Shown here one piece after another: positions 1-8,269 of a stretch of DNA of 18,364 bases. Source of the stretch: Larix sibirica (lineage: Eukaryota > Streptophyta > Pinopsida > Pinales > Pinaceae); NCBI GenBank assembly GCA_004151065.3, contig NWUY0300013771.1, forward strand, positions 40,899-59,262. Direction: 5' to 3'. Each line of letters opens with the position of its first letter. Position 1 is the stretch's first letter. The notes under the pieces were generated by a model. It was not told the origin of the DNA, searched no databases, and was given only the letters and a program-made list of their open reading frames with translations. A program made the translations under genes and the position numbers.

Positions 1-264
1 TCTCCATGCTTAGTTGTAATCACTTGTTGTCTAGTTACCTGTTACTTTATTTAGTTAAATGGGTTGTCTGTCACTACATGTTATTCATGTCTGGATGAAC
101 CACAAGTTATCCATTCATCAACTACTAGTTTTTTTTTAATTGTTTATTTCTAATTTTGAACGACGACCATAAAATCAATCTGGACAGTACACTTGTCCCA
201 TCCTCCTTCAATTTAGGAAAAGCATAGATGGTAGTCCACCCCCAAATTCTAAGATATAAACACC
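1..264. other. Unassigned AT-rich sequence
   Basis: I see no reading frame, RNA gene or clear repeat here. It lies directly before copy A of the A/B duplication and may be its unaligned upstream flank. Confidence 0.5.
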
Positions 265-382
265 TATCGGTGTAATTAAGGATTAGATTTAATAGTTACA
301 TAAACTGGAAAGGAACATCATCCCAAGACATTTTAATGGATTTATTTTCTCACTGCAATTCATTGGCCTCTTACTCTTTGTG

Positions 383-547
383 GGCCTCTTGCTCTTTATG
401 GGTCTCTTATTGTAACTCCTTGTTGATTTTTTGGACAATGAAATATTTTACCACTAAAGTTGACCTCTTGCTCTTTGTGGGTCTTGTGGGTCTCTTATTG
501 TAACTCCTTGTTAATTGTTTAGACAATGAAATATTTTACCACTAGGG
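383..547. repeat. Tandem duplication of about 80 bp inside copy A
   Basis: Two units, about 383-461 and 462-547, share 'ctcttattgtaactccttgt' and 'gacaatgaaatattttacca'. The second unit carries a small extra 'gggtcttgt'. Copy B has only one such unit, so this duplication arose after A and B separated, or was lost from B. Confidence 0.8.
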
Positions 548-779
548 ATCTCCAAAGAGAGTTTCCCATACATCTGGATTCACATTGGCTTCCACACCTT
601 TCTTTGATTGCCTCTTCCTTAGTTGTTGATTCCTTATGTTGCTTATCTTCTTTTTGAAAATTCATAGACATTGGTGCTTTTTTTCATGCATAGGAATATT
701 TTATTCCTCCTTACAATTTCCATTTGTTAGTGTTAAATGGTACTCGTATATTTTTTGGTTTTTATGGCAATCTAATTGA

Positions 780-907
780 TTTTGTTATTGAAATAATTGA
801 ATTGATCATGTAGTACTTTTAAGAAAAAACTTAATTCATTTTGTTATTGAAATAATTGAATCAATACTTGTAGTACTTTTGAGAGTACTTTTAAGAAAAA
901 AACTTAA
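780..907. repeat. 59-bp tandem duplication
   Basis: The block starting 'ttttgttattgaaataattg' at 780 recurs at 839, a 59-bp step. Both units contain 'tgtagtactttt' followed by an A-run and 'ctta'. The second unit has an extra 'gagagtactttt'. It is simple noncoding AT-rich sequence. Confidence 0.8.
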
Positions 908-1276
908 GATAGGAGATTTTTTATTTCTATAGATATCCTAGATTTCCTAATTTTATAGGAATAAATTTATTTTAATTTTAAGATATATTTTTCATTCTTC
1001 TTATTGTAGTTATATGGACATTTTTTTATAAAATGATTATCTAAAGAGTAGAAGTATATCTATATTGATTGTAAAAAGATTCCAAGAAGACTTGAAGCGA
1101 ATAAGGGGAGTTGATGTTTAATCATTTCCGCGTAATTAGGGGTTGGTTTTAATGGTTGCATGAACTAGAAAGGACATCATCCCAAAACCTTATGATGGAT
1201 TCATTTTCTCGTTGCAATTCATTGGCCTCTTTCACTTTGTGGACCTCTTATTGTAACTTGTTGATTTTCTGTACAA

Positions 1277-1401
1277 CCAGCATAGATCCATCTTAAACCT
1301 GGATCTATTAAGCACCAAGAGGGATCCAATTTTTTGAGGTGTANGAAATTGGATCCCTCTCGGTGCTTGATAGATACGGGTTTAAGATGGATCTATGCTG
1401 G
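1277..1401. repeat. Long inverted repeat (hairpin), 57-bp arms
   Basis: Arms 1277-1333 and 1345-1401 are inverted copies matching at 52 of 57 positions. The outer 23 positions are perfect ('ccagcatagatccatctta' and onward). The loop is 11 nt and includes the N at 1344. As RNA from the + strand, three of the five differences would be U-G wobbles. Such a fold could belong to a MITE-like element or could give a small-RNA precursor if transcribed. No known miRNA is recognised. Confidence 0.9.
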
Positions 1402-1480
1402 TTTAGATTTTTTATTATCAGCCTACATTAAATTTTTTAATTACTTTTTATTTTTGATAAGTTATGAGCTGACATGGGAA

Positions 1481-1502
1481 TGTTACGTTACGTAACGTGA
1501 CA
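1481..1502. repeat. 22-bp palindrome
   Basis: A perfect 14-bp palindrome ACGTTACGTAACGT (1485-1498) extends to 22 bp with one mismatched pair (1484/1499). It lies inside the insertion in copy B. It is unusually rich in CpG compared with the surrounding DNA. Confidence 0.85.
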
Positions 1503-2006
1503 AACGTGACAACATATCCCCATACTGGGTTGTAAGCACCTCGCTACTCTCGGTGCAATGTAATATTCTACCGCTAAAGCTTCCCTCTGGGGATCTCCAA
1601 AAAGGGATGCCCATACATCTTGATTCACATTGGCTTCCACACCTTTCTTGCTTGCCTCTTCCATGGTTATTGATTCCTTGTGTTGCTTCTCTTCTTTATG
1701 AAAAATCTTTGGCATTAGTGCTTTTTCGTCATGTATAGGAATAGTTTATTCCTTCTTAGAAGGAAAAGGAGGAGTTGGATTTATTATTTTGCATTAGGAT
1801 AATGTCTTCCCAAGGTTATTCTTAGAAGTAAAAATATATGTTTCCTTAAATAAGCTTTTGCTTCATTTCTAGGTTCAAAGGTGAATTGAGATTATCTTTT
1901 TCAACTGTAGGGCTTAATTTTTTTAAACTCTTATTCTCTTTTTCGAGGGAGAGATATTCTTATTGTAATTTTTAGTGAAGTAGCCATATTCATGACAACC
2001 ATTTTA

Positions 2007-2466
2007 TTTTAAAAGGAGTTAATGCTTACAATATAATTGTTTCCCATATAACCAATTACCCATTTGAATTCATCCCTTTATATCATTAGAAAATTTGCCT
2101 TGGATTTAACACCCCATGAGCTAAGTTTCCATAATTATAGTTAGTTTAAAGGTGGTAGTAAAGGAAGAATGTATACTTTGTTTTGACTCTGATTCTTTTT
2201 TGCACCGCTAAATAGACAATGCAATTATGGTAATATGACCTTCTAATTTACTATGATTCCTATTTCTTATAATAGTTAGATCCAATAACGAAATTGAAGA
2301 AAATTGTAATATGATTTCGTACAGTAAAAAGGGAGCATTTGTTTTACTTTTGATTTTAGACAAGCTTATGTATAAACAAGTGTCAGGTGAGGATAGTTGC
2401 ATTGATGCTAATTGGGTTGGTAAAATATCATTAGAATTGGAATTGTAGGATATAATGATCAATTAT
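2007..2466. repeat. Direct repeat C1
   Basis: This aligns along its length with C2 (4632-5102). Shared blocks include 'caattacccatttgaattca', 'gagctaagtttcca', 'atactttgttttgact', 'acaatgcaattatggtaata', 'ataaacaagtgtca' and 'gaattgtaggatataatg'. Differences are scattered substitutions and small indels, so the copies are old. No ORF is conserved between them. It ends just before an AT microsatellite. It could be a diverged nonautonomous element copied twice, or an LTR-like pair, although I see no TG/CA termini, primer-binding site or polypurine tract. Confidence 0.75.
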
Positions 2467-2479
2467 GCAAACAATATTC

Positions 2480-2484
<5 letters not shown>

Positions 2485-2512
<28 letters not shown>
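2485..2512. repeat. (AT)n microsatellite
   Basis: An uninterrupted AT dinucleotide run of 28 bases lies just downstream of the C1 repeat. Confidence 0.95.
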
Positions 2513-2515
<3 letters not shown>

Positions 2516-2656
2516 CTAAAGTTACAACTAACAACCAGTCCATATCTTACTATGCTCAATGACAGTCCTTAATTAGAGGAGAACTAATAGTTACTTAATA
2601 ATTTTAGGGATGAAATTGGTCATGTGGTTATAGTAATTATAGCATACTTTGAAATC

Positions 2657-3000
2657 TTGATGTTTAATTCTTGCGGAGATCCAAATAATATATGTATAAA
2701 CATAAGTTTTATTGGCCCTTTGTTTAAATTAGACCCATGTCAAAAACGCTCAAAGTTATTAATGTTTTAATTAATACTTAAAAGCATAATGGTAGTGGTT
2801 GTCGACAAGTGGCATATGCATACTAGAAGATTGGTGTTTAAAATTCTCATTGAGATCCCAGTAATACAATATAAATTGCACTGACACGTTGTTTATACAT
2901 AGTTATTTTTAAAATGCTAAAAGTATATTAATGTTTTTAAGTTATAAAGCATAATTATAGTGGTTGTCGATGGGTGTCATATGCATGCAATACTTCTAGA
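2657..3000. repeat. 174-bp tandem duplication
   Basis: Two diverged units, about 2657-2830 and 2831-3000. Each starts with 'tgtttaa' and 'gagatcc', continues with an A/T-rich middle ('attaatgtttt', 'aaagcataat'), and ends with 'gtggttgtcga' and 'catatgcat'. It is noncoding. Confidence 0.75.
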
Positions 3001-4369
3001 CATATATTTATATATATTATTCACACATAGTTGAATTATTGCGTGATGCTATCCACATGAAGAATACATATATACATGGCTATAAGTTCTTACTTGAACT
3101 AGTACAATTTACAAGTAATCATTAAAGTATATGAATGTGGTCCCTTTATATCTTTATGGTTACGAATAGTTATATAAATCTAACATGAGAAGATTTTCAA
3201 GATTTAGGTTGTATATACAAAATCAGTCAAGAAGGAAAATTTAGAAGTAAATATATATGGGAATAAAGTATGTAAAAAAAAAATTTACTTATTACTAATA
3301 ATCTAGTAAAATATATGAGTTGGATCTTTTACATAAAAGAGCATAAAATTTTATGTTATTACCTAAACAATTTTATTTTATTTTGGTATATTACATAATC
3401 AGCGTAAAATAAAATTATATCGCCTCCTTTGGCAAAAAAAATTAAAGTGTTATAAAATGCACACGTGTTATGTAACTATAAAGCGTGCACATGTTTTGTA
3501 AATATAAAATGCATGTGCATTTTTGTTTTGGTGGGATTTACAATTTAAATTTAAACGAAACACAAGCACATTACTTAGAACTATGCCCGAATCTCCACAC
3601 AAGCTAGCGTGGCATTCCTATGCCTATGTGTCTACTTCAGAATTTGCTTCTGATTTACCATGTATGTACCTCGGCNATTCTTTTAAAATTATTTCGACAT
3701 GCACGTTGATGCATCCAGTGCAAGGGATATATCTTTGATAAACAAGTACTTGATAAATTGCACAAGCTTCATCAGTTATTTCTTGTCTTTGTTTTTTACT
3801 CCCAACTAAGCTTTTTGCTCCATATAGAGTAGTACAAAACCATTATTTAAATGTGAAATGTCGTCTAGTGCCTTCTTCTTTCCACCAATCTCATGGGACT
3901 AATTGGCATGATGCTGGTTTTGAATGACATAGGCGATGAATGTAAAGATCAACATGACCATGACACAGATGGGTATGATGGGAGTTCCATGCATGAGAAT
4001 CTGTGAAAGTTCAAATGAAACTAGGACAAGATCGAAGATATAGAGTACTGGGTGTGTGAGTCATCTTTGAGTCCATAAACCCTCCCATATCGTTAAGGCA
4101 TGTGAACAGTCTATCCATGTCAAATTCAGTGCATACAAAAACAGTTTGAAAAATTTTCAACGTTGTCCCCGTTCATAGGTCACGGTTGCCCATGTCTAGT
4201 CATGAATGTCCAAGTTACGACTTTACTTTTTGACCAAGGAACCTGGGCACGGCCGCATGACCCCAACTATATTGACATAGGCACCGCCATATTGATTTAT
4301 TCATATTCATCGCCCTTATCATCGTCCACATTGTCATCGTCGATGTTTATTTGTACATGCCGACATATT

Positions 4370-4370
<1 letters not shown>
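3001..4370. other. Anonymous AT-rich DNA, no gene called
   Basis: This interval holds only short ORFs with no recognisable product. About 3860-4340 is somewhat less AT-rich. On the minus strand it contains a 53-codon open stretch (4060 to 3899) ending in one hydrophobic segment, which is treated as a finding rather than a gene. One N base (3676) is present. Confidence 0.5.

Positions 4371-4410
<40 letters not shown>
4371..4410. repeat. Compound microsatellite (TA)(TG)(AG)
   Basis: Consecutive runs of TA, then TG (about 4381-4394), then AG (about 4395-4410) lie immediately upstream of the SINE-like element. Confidence 0.95.
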
Positions 4411-4411
<1 letters not shown>

Positions 4412-4562
4412 TGTAGATCGGGTGGTAGGGAGCTGGTGTTATTACACTCCCACCCGGGTTCAAATCTCACCAGACATTTGCTCCTTGGGAGCCAGGATTG
4501 TAATGATATATTGGGCTTGTGAGCCACTTCTCGTGATTGTTTCCTTGCCCCACTAGGGCCCT
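4411..4562 (+). mobile_element. tRNA-derived SINE-like element
   Basis: The head resembles a tRNA with internal Pol III promoter boxes. An A-box-like 'tagatcgggtgg' at 4414-4425 matches the tRNA form TAGCTCAGTTGG at 9 of 12 positions. A B box 'ggttcaaatct' at 4457-4467 matches GGTTCRANNCC at all but the last base. The start-to-start spacing is 43 nt, normal for tRNA-derived SINEs. There is no acceptor stem pairing, so it is not a tRNA gene. A tRNA-unrelated body of about 90 bp follows, ending '(c)tagggccc' and then a TA tract in place of a poly(A) tail. Target-site duplications cannot be separated from the flanking TA repeats. The family is not one I can name. Confidence 0.65.
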
Positions 4563-4582
4563 TATATATATATATATATATA
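4563..4582. repeat. (TA)n microsatellite
   Basis: A 20-base TA run at the 3' end of the SINE-like element. It is probably the SINE's simple-repeat tail or an expansion of its target site. Confidence 0.9.
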
Positions 4583-4631
4583 AAGGTTACTAGGGGATCA
4601 AGTCCCTAAAGGTTACTTGTCGATGTTGAGG

Positions 4632-5102
4632 TTTTAAAAGAAGTTAGTGCTCACAATCCAGTTGTTTACCAATTACCCATTTGAATTCATCCCTTGATAT
4701 CATTAGAAAAATTGCTAAGGCTTTAACACTCTAGGAGCTAAGTTTCCATGATTATAATTAGTTTAAGGGTGGTAGTAAAGGAAGCTTGTATACTTTGTTT
4801 TGACTCCAATTATTTTTTGGACTACTAAATAAACAATGCAATTATGGTAATACGACCTTCTAATTTACTATGGTTCCTATTTCTTATAATTGTTAGATTC
4901 AATAAATTGAAGAAAAATGTAATATGACAGTGTAGAATAAAAAGGGACCATCTATTTGACTTTTGATTTTATACAAGATTGTATATAAACAAGTGTCACA
5001 CGAGGTAGTTGTATTGATGGTAATTGGGTTGTCAAATGGCCAATATGGTATGTTGCTCAAATATCATTAAAGTATGAATTGTAGGATATAATGGTCAATA
5101 TT
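4632..5102. repeat. Direct repeat C2
   Basis: This is the second copy of the C1 sequence (2007-2466), in the same orientation and separated by about 2.2 kb. It aligns from 'ttttaaaagaagttagtgc' to 'gaattgtaggatataatg'. C2 has its own small insertion near the 3' end ('caaatggccaatatggtat'). There is no conserved reading frame. Confidence 0.75.
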
Positions 5103-5132
5103 GCTAAAAGTTTATTATTTTTATTATTATTA

Positions 5133-5315
5133 TATGGATGGAAGTTGACACCACTGTCAACCTCAATAATGACTGGTGTATGTGTGTGTGTATGGAAGTT
5201 GACACCACTGTCAACCTCAATAATGACTGGTGTATGTGTGTGTGTATGGAAGTTGACAGTGGTGTGCGTGTGGAAGTTGACAGTGGTGTGTGTGTGTGTG
5301 TAACTTCCATCCATA
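5133..5315. repeat. TG-rich minisatellite with inverted ends
   Basis: Two identical 54-bp units (5138-5191 and 5192-5245) are followed by two short derivatives of about 26 bp. Each long unit contains a perfect 7-bp-arm inverted repeat, GTTGACA-ccac-TGTCAAC, and ends in a TG run. The whole block is bounded by a perfect 14-bp inverted repeat, 'tatggatggaagtt' at 5133-5146 and 'aacttccatccata' at 5302-5315. The several ORFs across it are products of the repeat. Confidence 0.9.
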
Positions 5316-5560
5316 CATTCTATGCTCACCAACTAAAAATTAATGAGCATTAACCTCTCACCTTCCATAAATACTCCCCCTAAGCAACAAATGGGTATTG
5401 AGCATGATACAAAGGGTTTCTAATATCCCTCCTCCATTCTTACATGAAATTGAGGATGTAGAGGTGGAAATTCTTCCATCCCCTCCTTAAAAAGTCAAGA
5501 GCCTGACACTTGGTTGAGATTCTACTGTGGCCCTTCACATAATAATAAGATCCAATACTC
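5316..5560. other. Unassigned spacer before LINE 1
   Basis: There is no clear repeat or gene. It may include the badly decayed 5' end of LINE 1, but I cannot align it to the endonuclease N-terminus with confidence. Confidence 0.4.
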
Positions 5561-5613
5561 ATATATTTTCTACCCTCTTTTCATATACTATTAATTGTTA
5601 ACTCTATTTCATA

Positions 5614-5960
5614 AATATTTGTTATCCATACCATAGCCAAAACGATCCTTAGACATACCTAGTCCATTATAGGTCTCTAAACATGCCCCACCTCAGCTCG
5701 TGTGACAACTTTGATCTTACTCTTTACCACAATGAAATATGGGGGGACTAGCATGACCAAATGTAATAGCAAACTTGTTTCTAGATATAATGTAACGTCA
5801 CCATCTAGTGGATGTTGAATCCCTAAAAATGGATCCCACTTGGGAAAATAAGAGAGTTGGGCCTCAACATATTTCAAAATGCCTCAACCACGCCTTAACC
5901 ACTTTCTTGTTAATGAATCCTTCCTTATGAAACTATGTGCACACAAATATTATGTTCTAA
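5614..5960 (+). pseudogene. LINE 1 endonuclease domain fragment
   Basis: In frame with 5614, 'NICYPYHSQNDP' matches the NIYAPN-type strand of L1 endonucleases. At 5704-5745 'DNFDLTLYHNEIWGG' matches GDFNLxLxxxEKxGG, where the GDFN Asp/Asn residues are catalytic in the family; here GD is DN. Around 5790-5865 'HHLVDVESLKMDPTW' and 'NKRVG' match the LxDxxxxxxxFTWxNxRxG stretch. After a frameshift, 'RLNHFLVNESF' at about 5890 matches the RLDRFLV motif. In-frame stops and frameshifts show it is dead. The SDH motif near the C-terminus is not clearly preserved. Confidence 0.75.
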
Positions 5961-6177
5961 AAGATGCTCACACTAACATTTTCCCCACCAAGCTAGAGCT
6001 TTCCTTGGTGATCAAAATCATCCCTCCCTCTTCAAGTTCAATCCCCATTGGTTGTTATATGAATACTATCATGCCCTCATCTAAAACAATTAGAGCCCTT
6101 TCTCCCTTGACAATGATGAGGTTGCAAGCATCTCCTAACAAAGGAATCGCACACATGCTAACTCACTCACAGAGGAA

Positions 6178-6690
6178 TGGAAAAAAGCAAATTGGCATCA
6201 AGATAATCATGCACTCTATGTAGTGGAAAGGAAACTTACTTCACTATTAGACCTATTATCATAATTGAGACTCAGTGAAGACACCTCGATGGAACTAGAT
6301 ACATTGGAAAAGGAAAAGGCCATACTCCTGGCATGGCAAGAGGCAAAATAGAAAATGAAAATTCAAGCTACATGTCTCATTGAAGATGATGATAATACAA
6401 AATTTATCCATAGGTAGGCAATGGCTAGGAAGTCCATTTACGTGGAATATAAAGGACATAACAGAAAATGATTATGCTAGTTTTGAGTCTATTTGAAAGA
6501 TTGTAGTGCACCACTACAAAGACCTATACATGGAGTCACAAATATAAATATAAGAGACGTATTGGAATCAACGATATTCTTCAAGGGATGGATGACATAT
6601 GTTCTAAATGAGGACCTCTTGAGGTTGGTCACAATGGGAGATACATTATGTCGTACTATGTCTCCAAGAAAGCAAGGCCCCTGGTCTAAA
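6178..6690 (+). pseudogene. LINE 1 linker between endonuclease and RT
   Basis: In frame 1, 'SEDTSMELDTLEKEKAILL' is followed by a stop, then 'DDDNTKFIHR', a stop and 'AMARKS'. This matches the conserved plant LINE region reading W..KSR..WL.EGD.NTKFFHR.A.AR. Further on, 'MSPRKQGPW' near 6660 matches the SPxKAPGPDG motif just before the RT fingers. A one-base frameshift near 6680-6692 moves the homology to frame 2. The protein-like stretch from 6493 is LINE-derived, not an independent gene. Confidence 0.75.
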
Positions 6691-6691
6691 C

Positions 6692-7435
6692 AAATGGATG
6701 GTGGAATTCTTCACTGACTTTTAGGATCTTCTTACAACAAGTTTGTTAGTGGCCTTGGAAGAATAAAAAATTGTAGTTAAATTCTATTCCCCTTTTAATT
6801 CCTCATTTATAACCAATATTCCAAAAAAGATAAATCCCATAGGCTTCAATCACTATAGACCCATGTCCTTGTGCAATTGTGTTTACAAGATAATTATCTT
6901 TAAACTCATTATTGTTCAGTTTAAGCCCGTCTTATCTAAGACCATTTTTCTTGAAAAAATTGGTTTCCTTAATGATTTACTTATTCATGATGCCGTTGGA
7001 ATCACCCAAGAAACCTTGCATATTATCAAAATAGAAGCCAAATCCATTTTTATTCTTAAGATTGATATATCCGAGGCTTTCGACCATGTAAATTGGACTT
7101 TCCTTGGGGTAATTTTAACTCAAGTGGGTTTCTTTGGGGATTTCATCTATTGGATTGAGGATTGTTCCTAGTTTGTATCTTTTATCATCTCAGTAAATGA
7201 TTTAACCCCTTCTCTTTTCAATCCATCTAGAGAGCTCCACCAGGGTTGTCCTCTTTCTCCCCTACTATTTATGATAATTGTATAAGCCCTTAATGGGCAC
7301 ATAGATATGGAACACATAAATGGAAATTTGAGAGGTCTCGGGATTTCTAAAGACCTCCACATATCCCATAATTTGTTTGTTGATAACATTATAATCTTTA
7401 GGAATGGCATGGTCCAAGAATCCAAATGCAAATAA
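6692..7435 (+). pseudogene. LINE 1 reverse transcriptase domain
   Basis: One frame carries the RT core. 'NHYRPMSLCNCVYKII' near 6850 matches HYRPISLCN. 'LKIDISEAFDHVNW' near 7055 is motif A with the catalytic Asp kept (codon 7064) but K of SKAFD changed to E. 'HQGCPLSPLLF' near 7240 is motif B (RQGCPLSPLLF). 'LFVDNIIIF' near 7373 is motif C, where FADD has become FVDN, losing the second catalytic Asp (codon 7385). In-frame stops lie at 6722, 7169, 7283 and 7433. The enzyme would have primed cDNA synthesis on LINE RNA; this copy is catalytically dead. Confidence 0.92.
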
Positions 7436-7679
7436 TATACCCAAACCCTTTTCTTCATCCATGGGCATGGAATTAAATCTCATAAGGTCCTTTATTCACG
7501 ATGAAGACAAATGATTACCATCTATAGAAATGACAACGACTATCTCATAAACTCAAGAGGAGAATAGGTCTATGGTACAGTTGATGGATATCAAAGGTAG
7601 GCTATTGGTACTCATCAAAAGTGTCTTTGATGTTGTCCCAATATATTGGTTTACCATAGCATATATTTGAAAAATTATG

Positions 7680-8095
7680 TTCAAAAAGATCAAATAGTTA
7701 TGCCTACATTATCTATGGTTTGATAACAAAGATGATAAAAGCACCCCACTTATCAAATGGGACCTCATTCCCCATCAAAAAAGTGTGGGTGGGAGGGGCC
7801 TAAATGGCATACATCTCTTCTGCAAGGATTTAGCAATAATAGGAGCTTAACACCTAATCACGAATGAGGTTTATAGAAGCAATGCCTTCTTTGAAAATGC
7901 ACTCATCCTCTTCACCTTGTTGAATGGATCAGATCCACTACCATAAATATTTTAGAGCATTTTTGTTTTTGAAGGCCATTATCCATAGTTTTGACATCAT
8001 CAACCTATATTTAGCTTGGGATCAGGGTGATGGTACAAACATACATATTGGGATTGATGCAATTGTAGGCATTGTTGTCACTTTATTGAGCCCTT
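7680..8095 (+). pseudogene. LINE 1 C-terminal region (post-RT and zf-RVT start)
   Basis: In frame 3, 'KSTPLIKWDLIPHQKSVGG' followed by RGL matches the plant LINE segment KxxLVxWDxxCxPKxxGGLG. 'HLITNE' and 'LLNGSDPLP' follow. After a frameshift to frame 1 at about 7969, 'KAIIHSFDIINLYLAWDQGD' and then GTNIHIG match the start of the zf-RVT-associated domain (W......GNG..IRIG.D). Beyond about 8095 the homology becomes unconvincing, and the zinc-binding part and RNase H are absent. Confidence 0.78.
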
Positions 8096-8269
8096 AACAA
8101 TTCTCATGACAAATAACATTTGAATTCAACCCTTATCTTTGAAGTTTTAAGTATTCAAGGGTTTTTAGACTCAACCAATTTCTCTATCTTTTTAACTTTT
8201 GTAAATGTTTGGAAGCTTTGACTTTGTTGAAGGACACATTTTCTTATGACTTTTTACCCTTGATTCTCA

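Larger units (their letters stand above)
265..1060. repeat. Duplicated sequence, copy A
   Basis: This stretch aligns with copy B (1131-2006). Shared landmarks in order are 'ggaaaggaacatcatccca' (B: 'agaaaggacatcatccca'), 'gcaattcattggcctc', the block 'cattggcttccacaccttt', and the end block around 'ttcttattgta'. The first half aligns well and the part after about 720 is much more diverged. No protein-coding potential is visible. A lacks the 279-bp hairpin insertion found in B and instead has its own internal duplication (383-547). The two copies are nearly adjacent and in the same orientation, so an old tandem duplication or two copies of an unidentified dispersed repeat are both possible. 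Confidence 0.65.
1277..1555. mobile_element. 279-bp MITE-like insertion with foldback
   Basis: Copy A reads 'gacaatgaaatattttacc' where copy B reads 'tacaa', then this block, then 'caatgtaatattctacc'. That defines an insertion flanked by a possible 3-bp duplication CAA (1274-1276 and 1556-1558). The insert opens with a 57-bp-arm inverted repeat (1277-1401) and later contains a 22-bp palindrome (1481-1502). It has no coding capacity. The far right end does not mirror the left end, so it is not a simple TIR element. A foldback-type nonautonomous element or a composite of two insertions are both possible. Confidence 0.6.
1131..2006. repeat. Duplicated sequence, copy B
   Basis: This is the second copy of the sequence at 265-1060, in the same orientation. 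It starts at 'gtaattaggggttggtttta' and resumes after the insertion with 'gggatctcc', 'gcccatacatct' and 'cattggcttccacaccttt'. It runs to about 2006, where the C1 repeat begins. The hairpin-bearing insertion at 1277-1555 interrupts it. The ORFs found here on either strand have no recognisable product and are not conserved in copy A. Confidence 0.65.
5560..8230 (+). mobile_element. LINE 1: degenerate plant L1-type retrotransposon
   Basis: This is a non-LTR retrotransposon ORF2 remnant with pieces in the canonical order: apurinic-type endonuclease (about 5614-5960), linker ending in an NTKF motif (6178-6430), reverse transcriptase (about 6660-7435), and a C-terminal region with the GGLG-type and zf-RVT-type segments (about 7680-8095). 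The pieces lie in different frames with multiple stops, so it cannot make a working protein. The 3' end with RNase H and poly(A) tail is missing. The LINE similarity fades after about 8095 and a 67-bp tandem repeat takes over from about 8270. Neither the true 5' end nor a target-site duplication can be placed. Confidence 0.85.

Noticed and set aside
1310-1365. Similarity of the hairpin arm 'aagcaccaagagggatcc' to plant miR390
   Set aside because: Only short stretches resemble the miRNA as I recall it and several positions differ, so I do not call it.
4411-4485. A tRNA gene
   Set aside because: The A and B boxes are tRNA-like, but there is no paired acceptor stem, no CCA-side pairing and no normal anticodon arm, so a SINE head fits better.
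4163-4522. A 119-codon + strand ORF and its minus-strand counterpart at 4297-4527
   Set aside because: They run through a TA/TG/AG microsatellite and the SINE, so the residues are low-complexity by-products. No domain is recognisable.
5057-5353. Several ORFs rich in THTH or VCVC on both strands
   Set aside because: They are translations of the TG-rich 54-bp minisatellite in different frames.
5879-6223. An independent 114-residue protein
   Set aside because: Its first residues match the LINE endonuclease RLDRFLV region and it lies between endonuclease and linker pieces, so it is a stretch of the decayed LINE.
7168-7483. Minus-strand ORFs of 72-96 codons
   Set aside because: They are antisense to the reverse transcriptase motifs B and C on the + strand.
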